Positions 42,688-54,535 of a stretch of DNA of 64,000 nt are shown here, one piece after another. This DNA comes from Amorphophallus konjac (Eukaryota; Streptophyta; Magnoliopsida; Alismatales; Araceae), in NCBI GenBank assembly GCA_022559845.1, contig CM040117.1, positions 150,230,732 to 150,294,731 of the forward strand, in the 5' to 3' direction. The stretch's first letter is position 1. The number at the start of each line of letters is the position of its first letter. Position numbers and translations under genes: made by a program. Under the pieces are notes generated by a model. That model ran no database searches, had not been told where the DNA came from, and saw only the letters and a program-made list of their open reading frames with translations.

Positions 42688-44758
42688 TGATAACTTCATA
42701 TTTTCACCTATTATTTTCATGAATGTTTGAGAGATAATTTTAAGTAAAATGTTGATTAGGTGTGAAAATGTTCACAAAATAGATTTTCATGAATATGAGA
42801 GTTTTCATGGGAAAGGATAATTTTTGGAGAGTAATTTGTACATATATGAATATTTTGTGTTACAATCATTATATATTGGAGAGTCACATGTGCACTTCTT
42901 ATTATGGCAGGTTGTGCGATTGGTGTTTTCACGTGGAGATGAAGGTGATTGATATGAAAAGCATAAAGTATCATATGCATAAGTTGCCATGTGGGTTGCA
43001 TGAATCAATCAAGGTGGCTGTGGATATCACGTGTATATATATATGAGTGGCAGCAAGATGCAATATTGGCAAGACCTTGGGCTTAATTTAAATATCAGTA
43101 ACACATGCATGGCTAGCAGCTAATGTGGCATGATGGTAAGCTTCCTTCACGCAGATGGCTATAGAAGGCATCAAAGTGGCTGCAGTATGCATGAAATGCA
43201 TAAGAACATCACGTGCATGAAGGCTTCAGTGGTTGAAGATAATGCATGGCTAATCATGCATGGACGTGGTAGCTGGGTGCGTTGAGAATGAAAGAAGAAA
43301 GGCCGGTCGTGTTTCGTTGGCTACACCAGGTTAAGGATGAGGATGGCCTTCGCATAAAAGGCGGGCAAGGCAGTACGATGGGTGTGTTGGCAGGGACTTT
43401 GCGATGAACTTCAAGTGGACGCTGTCACGAAGATAAAGCACCTACATCCGGAGAAAACGGCAGAGCATGAGGCCGTTCGCTCCGTGTGCGAAGGTAGCGG
43501 CTGTGGTTTGCTCCGTGCGTAGTGTCGCAGCTACGTGAGCAGTGGGTGGCATCCGTTTCCTCGTGACGAGATGCTCGCATGATTCAGTCGAAAGCGGAGG
43601 TGGTTCCGCGGAGAAGCTTGGCGTCGCCCATGCCCCTATAAAAGGGAGGCTCAAGGAACGCACCAAGGGGGGGTTCGTCCTTTCTTTTGTTTTTTTTTCG
43701 GTTCTCTCTTCGTCTTTTTTTTGGCTGGGATTTCAGGCCTCTCTCGGGTGGTGGTCCGGCGAGCATCCCACGTCGCTGCAAGCGTATTCGACGCAGCTGT
43801 GTCCGGTACCGCGTTGGTGACGTCGTCCGTGTGCTGCGTCCACCTGCAGCGACCTCCCTTGCTCTCCAACCACCGGCAGCAACGAGACGAAGAGAAGTTC
43901 CCTCTGCAAAGTGGTGCCGCAGCGAGGCCCTTCTCCTGTAGCTGCTGCAGCACCATTGTCCGTGGCGAGTTCCTCTGCTGGGCACCTGTGGCTGGAGTTC
44001 AACGGTTGAGAGTGCAGTCTCCGCCGCTCGAGGGCCCTTGTCCGCTGCCACGAGTATCCTGGGTTCGGCTCCGTGTGCTACTGCGAGACTCCTCGATAGG
44101 GTGGTGCAGCACGGCAGCATCCGTCCTCCTCTCGCGAGTTTCCTTGCCGCTTGCATGTGGCCACTAGGACGTGAAGAGGGTATAGGCTGTGAGCCTCTTT
44201 TCTCGGCTTTGGCCCTGGCGTCGCGAGCATCCTCGGTTTAGTGGTGGCGATCTGGGCTTCCATGTTGCAGACGAAGCTTCTCTTAGTTTCACTATTAGTT
44301 CCACATAGTTTCTTTTAGTGTCTTTCCATGTTTATTTATCTTTGCAGTTTAACTTAATGATCATAGTTGTCTTAGATTAGATTAATTCATTGTAAGCACG
44401 TTCTTCCTTTCATATAAGTGTTTTACTTGTAGTTGTTTATTCATAATCATCTCTCTCTTCCTCTAAACGTGGTGTTTTTCTTTTGTTGTCATCCTTGCGA
44501 TTAATTAAATTAATTTGTGTCTTAATTTCTTAAAGTCCATTCACTTAAGTTAGTTAATTTTAATTCATTGATTTTTATATGAGCATCCATTTGTCATGAA
44601 TTGTTAATTATAAAACTCAAGATTCTCTAACCGAAAAATCTAAATTTCCCCGTGGATTCGACTCGGACTCACCACTTATCTATTCTCTTTTAATTAATTT
44701 GTGAGCCGATAATTAAACTTGCTAGTGGATGTATTAGCGGCATGCATTTTAACTATCA
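42688..44758 (+). repeat. Athila 3' LTR
   Basis: 2,071 bp, about 1.4% different from the left LTR by eye. Small indels near 43430 and 43820 break the frames seen in the left LTR. Confidence 0.95.
43637..43644 (+). promoter_or_regulatory. TATA box, Athila 3' LTR
   Basis: TATAAAAG, the counterpart of 33597-33604. Confidence 0.7.
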
Positions 44759-44763
44759 GACGC
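44759..44763. other. Athila target-site duplication, right (GACGC)
   Basis: Identical to 32643-32647. Confidence 0.9.
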
Positions 44764-46610
44764 GCCCATACTAGACCGTTAGAGTACTATTTTCTGTCAA
44801 CCCGAGACAGGACTAAGGATAGTCAAACTTTTAAATAAGCCTAGTTATCTAAGTTTTAACCTTATTTCATGACTTGGAGTTTACTAATTGATTCATGATA
44901 GGAAATTTCATGTTCTAAGCATTTTGAGTTCTTTTAAAGCATATGTTAATTTCTTTGCCTAAACTCTATAGTTGAGTTTAAATTATGGTTTTAAGTATTG
45001 TATTGATGGAGTTTTATCATGGTTTCACATCGCTACACAGACTTTTTCTATCTATAGAGTTATTTTCTTCAAGTACATGGCATATATTCCGGTATATGAC
45101 CATTAGTTCACACTTTGCACTATTGGAACATATTCTTGAACATGAGGACCTCTCTATTGGATATTCCTTCTAATGGACTAAGAAATCTTATTTCAAGGCC
45201 TCCATAATTCTCCGCGAGCCTGGGATTCCCACTAGGACGTCGAGTTGGTTGTACCATTAAAACCCAATTGTTAGAAAGCACTATCGATGTTTTCAGGTTC
45301 TGGATATGTAATGGATAAATGTTGGACCGTCAGGTACGTCTAACGGACCAATCTATGACCGTCACATTAACTGAATCCTATTTATCATTTCTGGATTCGG
45401 CCATTGTAACGGCCTGAGACTGGAGCATCACAATAGTGTAACGGCCCAGCATTAGACCATCACGATTCTTTGACCCAAGATTTGACCCCAGGGTTGATAT
45501 TCTAAAGTTCCTAGATGTATTATTTATGGTCTAGGACTTGTCATATTGTCCAAAGAAATTTAATTTAAATTATGAATGATAATAAATGTACCGTTATGCT
45601 GCCGAATTATTTCTATGAGCATAACCTTGTTTTAAGTCATTCTTGACCCCGCATTTCTTCATTGAAACGTTCATTGTTGATTATTGTTATCATGAACTTA
45701 TTTATATTCTTGGCCATAATTGTATTGCTTGAAACGTGGAAATAGCTTGATTTATACTTGAAGATGCGATCAAGGGCTCTATGCTAGTCCCCTCGGCTGA
45801 TTGCCGGAAATATACTATTATAAACCATGGGGTATGATGCTACTGGCGTCGCATTGCGCTGGGAGTACTTTCTCTATAAATAAGTGAAATCCACGTTACA
45901 CGTACACGTTACATGACTTTCTTGATTGTTACATGATATTCCACAGAAATTCACCAAATACTTGCTCATAAGCAAAAGATGTTGGGTGAGGAGTATGTGA
46001 ACTTGCTAGTACATTCTCGATACATTCTTGTTCATGAAAGGCCATGCTACACTCTTGTTACATTCTTGCTAGTTCATACTTGTTCATTCTATCTTACATG
46101 ATCATCTTGTTACTTGGTTTAATCGCGTGCTTGATCGCATTCGCATGATTTTACCTTATTTGCTTTAGAGCGAAAATGCTAATTACTTAAATATTGCTAA
46201 TAATGTTGATGCGAAGATATCTACTGGGCAAGTGTGCTCATTACCTATTTCCAATCTTTTCAGGAGATGGAAGTGAGTCGAGTTTGGATTCGGAGTATTC
46301 AAGTAGCGGATCCGAGAGTGAATGAAGAATAAGTGAAGACTTAGGAAGTCTATATTGTTTAGATTGAGTCCATGTAATTTTTCTTATTCTTGAGTCTAGT
46401 ACGAGAAAGAAAGTTGAATTGGTGGTTGTATTTGAATATTGATTGATAATGAAATAAAAGTTGGAGTTTGACTAAATTATTGTGCAAATTACCTTCTTAT
46501 GTGTGATTGCCTTACGCTCTGATCGTTCTTGCTTGCAAGAGGCTTACCATGTCGGCTGTTCACGTTCCTCGAGCTAGTCTTCCGCTGTCATAAAGACTCG
46601 GGGCGTGACA
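44764..46610 (+). repeat. Tekay-like 5' LTR, second part
   Basis: Resumes GCCCATACTAGACC (single copy at ~52695 in the 3' LTR) and ends GGGGCGTGACA at 46610. Inverted AACGG units at 45307-45332, 45340-45365, 45406-45431 and 45436-45463. With 31219-32647 the LTR totals about 3.28 kb. Short frames such as 44985-45173 have no support. Confidence 0.9.
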
Positions 46611-46617
46611 GTTAAGT

Positions 46618-46629
46618 TGGTATCAGAGC
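46618..46629 (+). other. Primer-binding site, tRNA-Met type
   Basis: TGGTATCAGAGC seven bases after the LTR end. Confidence 0.9.
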
Positions 46630-46840
46630 CTAAGTCTCAAGACTTAGGGAGAAGAATCATGTCATAAGATAAGTCCAAGGTTAAGGACCCTACCTATGAA
46701 CGAAGGAAGAAATTTCCATACCCATGTAAGAATTGGGTAGAGCCCGGGATGAGATAATTAATTAGCTTTAAGATTGATTTCTTCCAATTCCACGAGAAAT
46801 AACAAGTTGTTATATTTCTCTCAGGTACCTTATTTTACAA

Positions 46841-49800
46841 ATGGCTCATCGTGTAGATTGGAATGGCATGCAACAAACTGTTGCCGGCCTTACGCAGGCA
46901 TTGCAAACTATGGCCCAGGTAGGCGCAGGGGCAAGGGCTGGCGACTTACATCGCAATTTTCGGAGTTTAAACCCTCCACGTTTCTATGGCTCTTCTAATC
47001 CAGACGAAGCAGAGAACTGGATTGACGAGATGAACCGTATATTTGACGTCATCCAATACATCGATAAAGAGAAGGTGCGTCTTGCAACTTTCTAACTCAA
47101 CAAGGATGCCCGTACATGGTGGAAGTCGGTTCCGGCACCTCCGGCCGATGCACCTCATACATGGGATGGCTTTCTTACTTTGTTCGGTGCTAAATATTTT
47201 TCTGAGCATGTGAAAGAAAGAAAGGCTATGGAGTTTGCCTCTCTTCGACAAGGAATGATGATAGTGGCAGAATATGGACTGCAATTCTCCAAGCTAGCAC
47301 CTTATGCACCGCATTTAATCAGCACCGATCTATTGAAAGCCAATCGGTTTATGGACGGGTTACGACCCGGTTTTATTAAGCAGCTCGGGACCCAAAACAT
47401 CCGTACTTATGCAGAGTTGGTTCAGCGGGCATACTTATGGGAAAGAACCTTAGAAAAGGTTGAGAAATTGAAAGGAAAAGGAGAAGAGTCTAGCCGACGA
47501 TCTGATCAACATTATAAGAAAGAAAAGTACAGTATCACAGAGCCTCACAAAAGCCGTGATAGTAAGAAGCGATCCAGGAGCGGGAATGGTGGAAGTTCCC
47601 AGAAGAATAAGAGGATTAAGGAGGAGGAACAAGTCGCCACGGCTTGCACTTTTTGTGAAAATTTTGGCCACTCGGCTGAAGAGTGCTGGAAGCGTCTTGG
47701 CGCTTGTTTACGTTGTGGAAGCAGGGAGCATCGCTTGCCGGATTGCCCCCTTATGAAGGACCAGTCATCTGGTAGTGGACGCAGGAGGCAGGCTCGTCTC
47801 AATGCCGTTCTAGAAGAAGAGGAAGCGCCCAGGGATGGTGGGCTTATGGAAGGTACTCTTCAAATTTGTTCTCATCCTGTATTTGTGCTATTTGATACTG
47901 GTGCCTCTCATTCTTTTATCTCCACTATATTTGTCAAAACATTACCAATTGCATCAGTTCCCCTACCTTCAGATCTTGGTATAACCACACGTCTAGGTTC
48001 TGGAACAAAGCTTATCGAGTATTACCCTGATAGTGAGGTGATAGTGGAGGGTCACAATCTCCCTGCAAACTTAGTATGCCTTGATATGAAAGGTTATGAT
48101 GCCATTTTAGAGGTAGATTGGCTTGTAGACCATGATACTGATATTAACTGCCGAAATAGGATTATATCCTTCTGGAAATCAGGTCTTCCAAGATTTTCTT
48201 TCCTTGGCATCAAATACAAGAAACATCCCACTATCATATCCTCTCTTCACGCTTGCAAACTCATCTCGCAAGGATGTGAAGTTTTTCTTGCTTCTGTCAT
48301 TGTTATCAAGTCCAAGGAAATCATTCTAGCAGACATTCCTATTGTAAATGAGTTCCCAGATGTGTTTCCACCCGAATTATCTAATTTACCACCCGAGAGG
48401 GAAGTAAACTTCACTATTGAACTCATTCCAGGAGCAACACCTATTTCTATAGCCCCTTACAGGATGTCCCCCACGGAACCTAAGGAACTAAAGAGGCAGT
48501 TGCAAGAATTGCTAGATAAGGGCTTCATCAGACCTAGCACGTCCCCCTGGGGTGCGCCAGTTCTTTTTGTCAAGAAGAAGGATGGTTCTCTCAGGCTATA
48601 TATCGACTACCGGCGACTGAATCAACTTACAATCAAAAACAAGTATCCGTTGCCGCGTATTGATGAGCTCTTCGATCAGCTTTCAGGAGTAGAGTATTTT
48701 TCTAAAATAGACCTCAGATCAGGTTATCATCAGCTTACAATTAAAGAAGAAGACATTTATAAATCGGCTTTTCGAAGTCGTTATGGCCACTATGAATTCG
48801 TGGTAATGCCGTTTGGGTTAACAAATGCCCCAGCAGCATTTATGCAACTAATGAATAAAGTTTTCTAGCCATATCTGGACCAGTTTATTGTCGTCTTCAT
48901 TGATGATATCTTGATATATTCCAAGATAAAAGAGGAACATGAAGAATATTTGAGGATAGCTTTGCAAACACTTAGAGAACATAAACTTTATGCCAAGCTT
49001 AACAAGTGTGAGTTCTGGCTCAAGGAAGTTTCATTCCTCGGCCATATTATTTTAAAAGAAGGTATCGCTGTAGATCCTTCTAAGGTAGAAGCTGTCCAAA
49101 ATTGGAGCTGACCAACGACTGTATCAGAAGTAAGAAGCTTTCTGGGTCTAGCTGGTTATTATAGGAGATTCATTAAAGACTTCTCAAAAATTATGGTTCC
49201 TTTAACTAGACTCACAAGAAAAGAAAATCTTTTTGTCTGGTCAGAGGAATGTGAGAAGAGTTTTCAAATTCTTAAGAATCACCTTACTACCGCTCCTATT
49301 TTAGCACTACCGGTGGAAGGTGGCAGATTCGAAGTATATACGGATGCATCTGGTATTGGCTTGGGATGCGTTCTCATGCAAGATGGAAAGGTAATCTGTT
49401 ATTCCTCAAGACAATTGAAACGCCACGAGAAAAATTATCCCGTGCATGATTTGGAATTGACAGCAGTTACTTTCACCTTAAAAATTTGGCGACATTATCT
49501 TTATGGAGAAAAGTTCACAGTCTACTCGGATCACAAAAGCTTGAAATACTTATTCTCTCAAAAAGAGTTTAATATGAGGCAGAGGAGATGGTTAAAATAT
49601 CTCAAGGACTTTGATTTTGCTATTCAATATCATCATGGCAAGGCTAATACTGTAGCAGATGCACTCAGCAGAAAATCAATGGGTATGCTATCAAGTCTTA
49701 TGATTAGTATGACTAACCTTATTCCTCAATTTGCTCAGATGAACTTAGATATTGACATAAAGGAAGAGGATTGTTTTATAGCCAATATCCAAGCTCAACC

Positions 49801-51131
49801 TGCATTAATAGAGGGTCTGGTCAAGCTGCAAAATGATGATCCCGTGTTACTGGAAATTAAAGCCAATATTAAACAAATGTCAGATTTCTCTATTTTCAAT
49901 GACGAAAGATTACTTTTCAAGGGCCGAGTGTGTGTACCAGATCATGAGGATACGAAGAAACTGATCCTAGAAGAAGCACATAATTCATGCAGGAGGTACA
50001 AAAATGTATCAAGATCCCAAAAGAAACTTCTAGTGGCCCAATATGAAGAGGGAAATAGCCGAATTCGTGTCCCGCTGTCTCACTTGCCAACAAGTCAAGG
50101 TAGAACACTTTAGATCCGCAGGTAAATTACACCCCTTGAATATTCCCAAATGGAAATGGGAGAGTATAGGGATGGATTTCATCATGGGTCTACCCAAGAC
50201 CAGAGGAGGACACGATGGTATATGGGTGATCATAGACCGATTGACTAAATCTGCACATTTCCTACCAATAAAAAGTCGATGGTCTATGGATATTCTAGCA
50301 GCATTATACGTAAGGAAAATTGTCAAATTACATGGTGTCCCTGTCACTATTATATCTGATAGAGATCCTCAATTCACATCACAATTCTGGAAAGGCCTAC
50401 AACATTCACTAGGGACTGGATTGGATTTTAGCACAGCATTTCACCCTCAAACTGATGGCCAAACTGAAAGGACAAATCAAGTAGTAGAAGATATGCTCAG
50501 GGCTTGTGCTATTGACTTTGGAGGAAGTTGGCATGATCACTTGTCTCTGGTTGAATTTGCATACAACAACAGTTACCAGGCCAGTATACAGATGGTGCCC
50601 TTTGAAGCTTTATATGGAAAAAGCTGTAGATCACCAATATGTTGGAACGAAATAGGGGAAAAGTAATTTCTAGGCCCCGACCTTATCAGGGATTCTATAG
50701 AGAAGATCAAGCTCATTCATGAAAGAATGAAGATGGCGCAAGATAGGCAGAAATCTTATGCTGACAATCGAAGACACGACTTGGAGTTTCAGGTGGGAGA
50801 TCACGTATATCTGAAAGTTTCTCCAGGCCGTGGTATTCGGAGATTTGGCATTAAAGGAAAGCTACTTCCAAGGTTCATTGGCCCATTTGAAATTCTCGAA
50901 ATGGTCGGTGAAGTGGCTTATAAACTGGCTTTACCTCCACAATTAGCAGGAGTTCATGACATATTTCACGTCTCTATGCTGAAGAAGTATGTATATGATC
51001 CTGACCATGTTATCACTTACGATAATTTGGAGATCCAAAAAGACCTGAAATACGAGCAGAAACCAGTCAGGATTCGAGAACGAGAAGTGCGTCAACTAAG
51101 GAATAAAACTATTCCTATGGTCCAAGTCTAA
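46841..51131 (+). pseudogene. Tekay-like gag-pol, four internal stops and one frame break
   Basis: The ATG at 46841 (MAHRVDWNGMQQ) opens a gag core ([41 protein letters not shown]). Two CCHC knuckles follow at ~47645-47686 and 47705-47745, then protease [10 protein letters not shown] (Asp 47894). RT has [10 protein letters not shown] (~48600) and FIDD (48896-48907). RNase H has [13 protein letters not shown] (~49340). The integrase zinc region is damaged near 49985-50045, where the frame changes. The integrase core then shows MDFIMGLPKTRGG, ISDRDPQFTSQFW and HPQTDGQTERTNQ, and an SH3-like tail (FQVGDHVYLKVSP, GPFEILE, DIFHVSMLKKY). Stops: TAA 47093, TAG 48866, TGA 49109, TAA 50664. The chromodomain-like end is cut by TAA at 51129. 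Confidence 0.93.
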
Positions 51132-51259
51132 TGGACGAAGCAATGGCCACACGAAGCAACATGAGAAACGGAAGAATCTATGCGTAGAAGACTCTCATAA
51201 TTATTCAATTGTAAGTACACTCTCCATCCATGTATTGAAAATGGGGACCAAATTCTTCT

Positions 51260-51272
51260 AAGTGGGGGAGGG
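51260..51272 (+). other. Polypurine tract, Tekay-like element
   Basis: AAGTGGGGGAGGG immediately before TGTAGTGCCCC of the 3' LTR. Confidence 0.9.
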
Positions 51273-54259
51273 TGTAGTGCCCCAAAATTTATATATAATA
51301 ATTTCTGGATTATTTATGGAATGTTCTGAGATTTATAAGGGCTAAATAAATTAATAAAGGGATTAATAAATGGGTTATAAGGCCCAATAGTATTAAATAA
51401 TTAGCCTAGCCTATTTAATTTAAGACCCAAATGGTTACAAGACCAAGCCCATTAAGATAGGCCCATAATCTAGAATGTTATTTAGTCTATTCATGGATTT
51501 TAAAGGATAATTACCCCTTATTTAGATAATTATAAGGATAAACAAAAAAAAGAGTTTGAATTTTATTAAATTCTGCGCACAGTGGATGTAGCGGTCTATC
51601 GTGCGACCGCCACAGTCATGTAACGCACTAGGCTACGACCGTTACACTCTGTCAGCTCCGTGAATGGGGGAATGAACAAAAAGATTGGAACTTTGGGTTC
51701 CTATCTACTAGAGACCTAATTAGAAGAATGTGTAAGGTTACTAAGGACTTTTAGGGATCAGGTTCTGGCCAACTAAGGACTCTAGAATCGATCTAATCCT
51801 CAAACCCTATCCAAAAATCTATAAATAGAACCCAGTTCTGAACTGAGCGACCCTTACTTTTGGCTCATGAAGAAACAAGGTAAGGAGATAGAATCTCGGG
51901 TAAGTTCTTTAGAGTATTTTGTTCTTAATACTTTAGACTAACTACTCTCAAAATTTCATGATAGGAGGTCGAGTATCCAAGGAGTTAGGATCTTCTAAAG
52001 TTGTTGGTTTCATCACGCCAAGCCAGGAAACTATGCAGCGGGGTGCTGAAGATCAGGAAATTAGAGAAACTAAATGAGGTAATTAGAGTTAGATGCTTTA
52101 GAACTTTTTGTTCCTAATAGTTTCATCTTCCTAACCTCCAAATTTCACGTCCTTAGGTCAAGAGACTGAGGAGTTAGAGCTACGTGAAGTTGCTGAAAAA
52201 TCTCAGGAAGGGAAGAACTATGGCGTATCTTGAAGACCAAATTGGAAGTCTAAAGCCCAGTTAAGAGGTAGGTCATCTCATGAACGGCAAAAATAACATG
52301 TTAGGGATAAAAGCCCTCTGCTTTTGCTTGATTACATCCACTATAGGTCATGAATTCCATGTTTAAGTAGGGACATGCATACATGCATATCTTTAGCCTT
52401 AATGGAAAATAAAATGGTACTATCATGTAAATTCATTGAAACCTATGCATCTAGATGGCCTTTATGCTAGAATAGTTGGTTATTGTGATTTTTCTTGCAT
52501 GAGACATAGTTCCTTATCTTTTTCGTCAGTAGAGCTCTGACGGACTAACGTAGGACCGTCATACGATTTTAACGGTCTTAGGATCAGTCGTCACACCCTC
52601 TGTTATATTTCAATTCCTCTGTTGTATCTGACGGACCAAAGTAAGTGCGCTACAATACTGTAACGGCCCCCCGATAAACCGTCACAGTCTGTAACGCGCC
52701 CATACTAGACCGTGAGAGTACTATTTTCTGTCAACCCGAGACAGGACTGAGGACAGTCAAACTTACTTATAAATAAGCCTAGTTATCTAAGTTTTAACCT
52801 TATTTATGACTTGGAGTTTACTAATTGATTCATGATAGGAAATTTCATGTTCTAAGCATTTTGAGTTATTTTAAAGCATATGTTAATTTCTTTGCCTAAA
52901 CTCTATAGTTGAGTTTAAATTATGATTTTAAGTATTGTATTGACGGAGTTTTATCATGGTTTCACATCGCTACACAGACCTTTTCTATCTATAGAGTTAT
53001 TTTCTTCAAGTACATGGCATATATTCCAGTATATGACCATTAGTTCACACTTTGCACTATAGGAACATATTCTTGAACATGAGGACCTCTCTATTGGATA
53101 TTCCTTCCAATGGACTAGGAAATCTTGTTTCAAGGCCTCCGTAATTCTCCGCGAGCCTGGGATTCCCCCTAGGACGCCGAGTTGGTTGTTCCATTAAAAC
53201 CCAATTGTTAGAAAGCACTATCAATGTTTTCAGGTTCTGGATATGTAACGGATCAATGTTGGACCGTCAGGTACGTCTAACGGACCAATCTATGACCATC
53301 ACATTAACTGAATCCTATTTATTGTTTCTGGATTCGGCCATTGTAACGGCCTGAGACTGGAGCGTCACGATAGTGTAACAGCCCAGTATTAGACCGTCAC
53401 GATAGTGTAATGGCCCAGTATTAGACCGTCACGATTCTTTGACCCGAGGTTTGACCCCAGGGTTGATATTCTAAAGTTCCTAGATGGATTATTGATGGTC
53501 TAGGACTTGTCATATTGTCCAAAGAAACTTAATTTAATTTATGAATGATAATAAATGTACTGTTATGCTACCGAATTATTTCTATCAGCATAACCTTGTT
53601 TTAAGTCATTCTTGACCCCGTATTTCTTCATTGAAACGTTCATTGTTGATTATTGTTATCATGAACTTATTTACATTCTTGGCCATAATTTTATTACTTG
53701 AAACGTGGAAATAGCATGATTTATACTTGAAGATGCGATCGAGCACTGATTGTGTTCAAGGGCTCTATGCTAGTCCCCTCGGCTGATTGCCGAAAACATA
53801 CTATTATAAACCATGGGGTATGATGCTACTGGTGTCGCATTGCGCTGGGAGTACTTTCTCTATAAATAAGTGAAATCCACGATACACGTACACGTTACAT
53901 GACTTTCTTGATTGTTACATGATATTCCATAGAAATTCACCAAATACTTGCTCATAAGCAAAAGATGTTGGGTGAGGAGTATGTGAACTTGCTAGTACAT
54001 TCTCGATACATTCTTGTTCATAAAAGGCCATGCTACACTCTTGTTACATTCTTGCTAGTTCACACTTGTTCATTCTATCTTACATGATCATCTTGTTACT
54101 TGGTTTAATAGCGTGCTTGATCGCATTCGCATGATTTTACCTTATTTACTTTAGAGCGAAAATGCTAATTACTTAAATATTGCTAATAATGTTGATGCGA
54201 AGATACCTACTGGGCAAGTGTGCTCATTACCTATTTCCAATCTTTTCAGGAGATGGAAG
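51273..54259 (+). repeat. Tekay-like 3' LTR, truncated
   Basis: Aligns with the 5' LTR up to GGAGATGGAAG (46273 and 54259). The last ~337 bp, including the GGGGCGTGACA end, are missing and a Tat fragment follows. TATAAATA is at 51820-51827. It carries an extra copy of one inverted unit (53369-53432). Confidence 0.9.
53369..53432 (+). repeat. 32-bp tandem duplication of one inverted unit
   Basis: GATAGTGTAAC/TA/GGCCCAG...GACCGTCAC occurs twice head to tail (53369-53400 and 53401-53432), with few differences. The 5' LTR has one copy (about 45432-45463). Confidence 0.9.
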
Positions 54260-54498
54260 CCAGTCTGAGTACTCAAAGCCACATTTCTTGGTGGAGAGTG
54301 ATCTCGTGCCCCCTCTTCCTCCTCCCTCTCCTCTGCACCACGCTCTATCGTATTGCTGACTTAGGCATCGGAGGATTTTCCTCGGGGTTCCAACCCTGGG
54401 TCTCCTCTGATCTGTTTCCTACCTTGCAGTGTTTCACGATAATTGGTGGCGATCAAGGATAAACGACTCAGGCTACAACGCGAGATCATGCCTCTTCA
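54260..54498 (+). repeat. Tat LTR, 3' remnant
   Basis: Aligns with the minus strand of 7725-7950: shared TTGGTGGAGAG, CTTCCTCCT, CTGACTTA-GCATC or close variants and CGCGAGAT, ending CTCTTCA. Confidence 0.65.
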
Positions 54499-54500
54499 TC

Positions 54501-54517
54501 CGGTGCCGTCTGTGGGA
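54501..54517 (+). other. Decayed primer-binding site
   Basis: CGGTGCCGTCTGTGGGA matches TGGCGCCGTCTGTGGGA of the other copy except at two bases. Confidence 0.6.
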
Positions 54518-54535
54518 AACGTACAAAGAGTCAAT

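Larger units (their letters stand above)
32648..44758 (+). mobile_element. Athila Ty3/gypsy element, 12,111 bp, both LTRs and TSD present
   Basis: LTRs of 2,069 and 2,071 bp (TGATAACTTC ... AACTATCA) are flanked by perfect GACGC. The interior has a tRNA-Asp primer site, a ~1.2-kb structured leader, one gag-pol frame with a single stop and a single frameshift, and a ~1.1-kb non-coding 3' region. An env-like ORF, present in some Athila elements, is not seen. About 28 LTR differences by eye (~1.4%) make it one of the younger insertions here. Confidence 0.95.
31219..54259 (+). mobile_element. Tekay-like Ty3/gypsy chromovirus with Athila in its 5' LTR
   Basis: 5' LTR 31219-32647 and 44764-46610 (interrupted by Athila), tRNA-Met primer site, gag-pol pseudogene, purine tract, and 3' LTR from 51273 to a break at 54259. 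PR-RT-RH-INT order, tRNA-Met primer and a degenerate chromodomain-like tail fit Tekay. The LTRs differ by roughly 3% in the first 600 bp by eye, more than the Athila LTRs do, which agrees with Athila being the later insertion. Confidence 0.9.
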
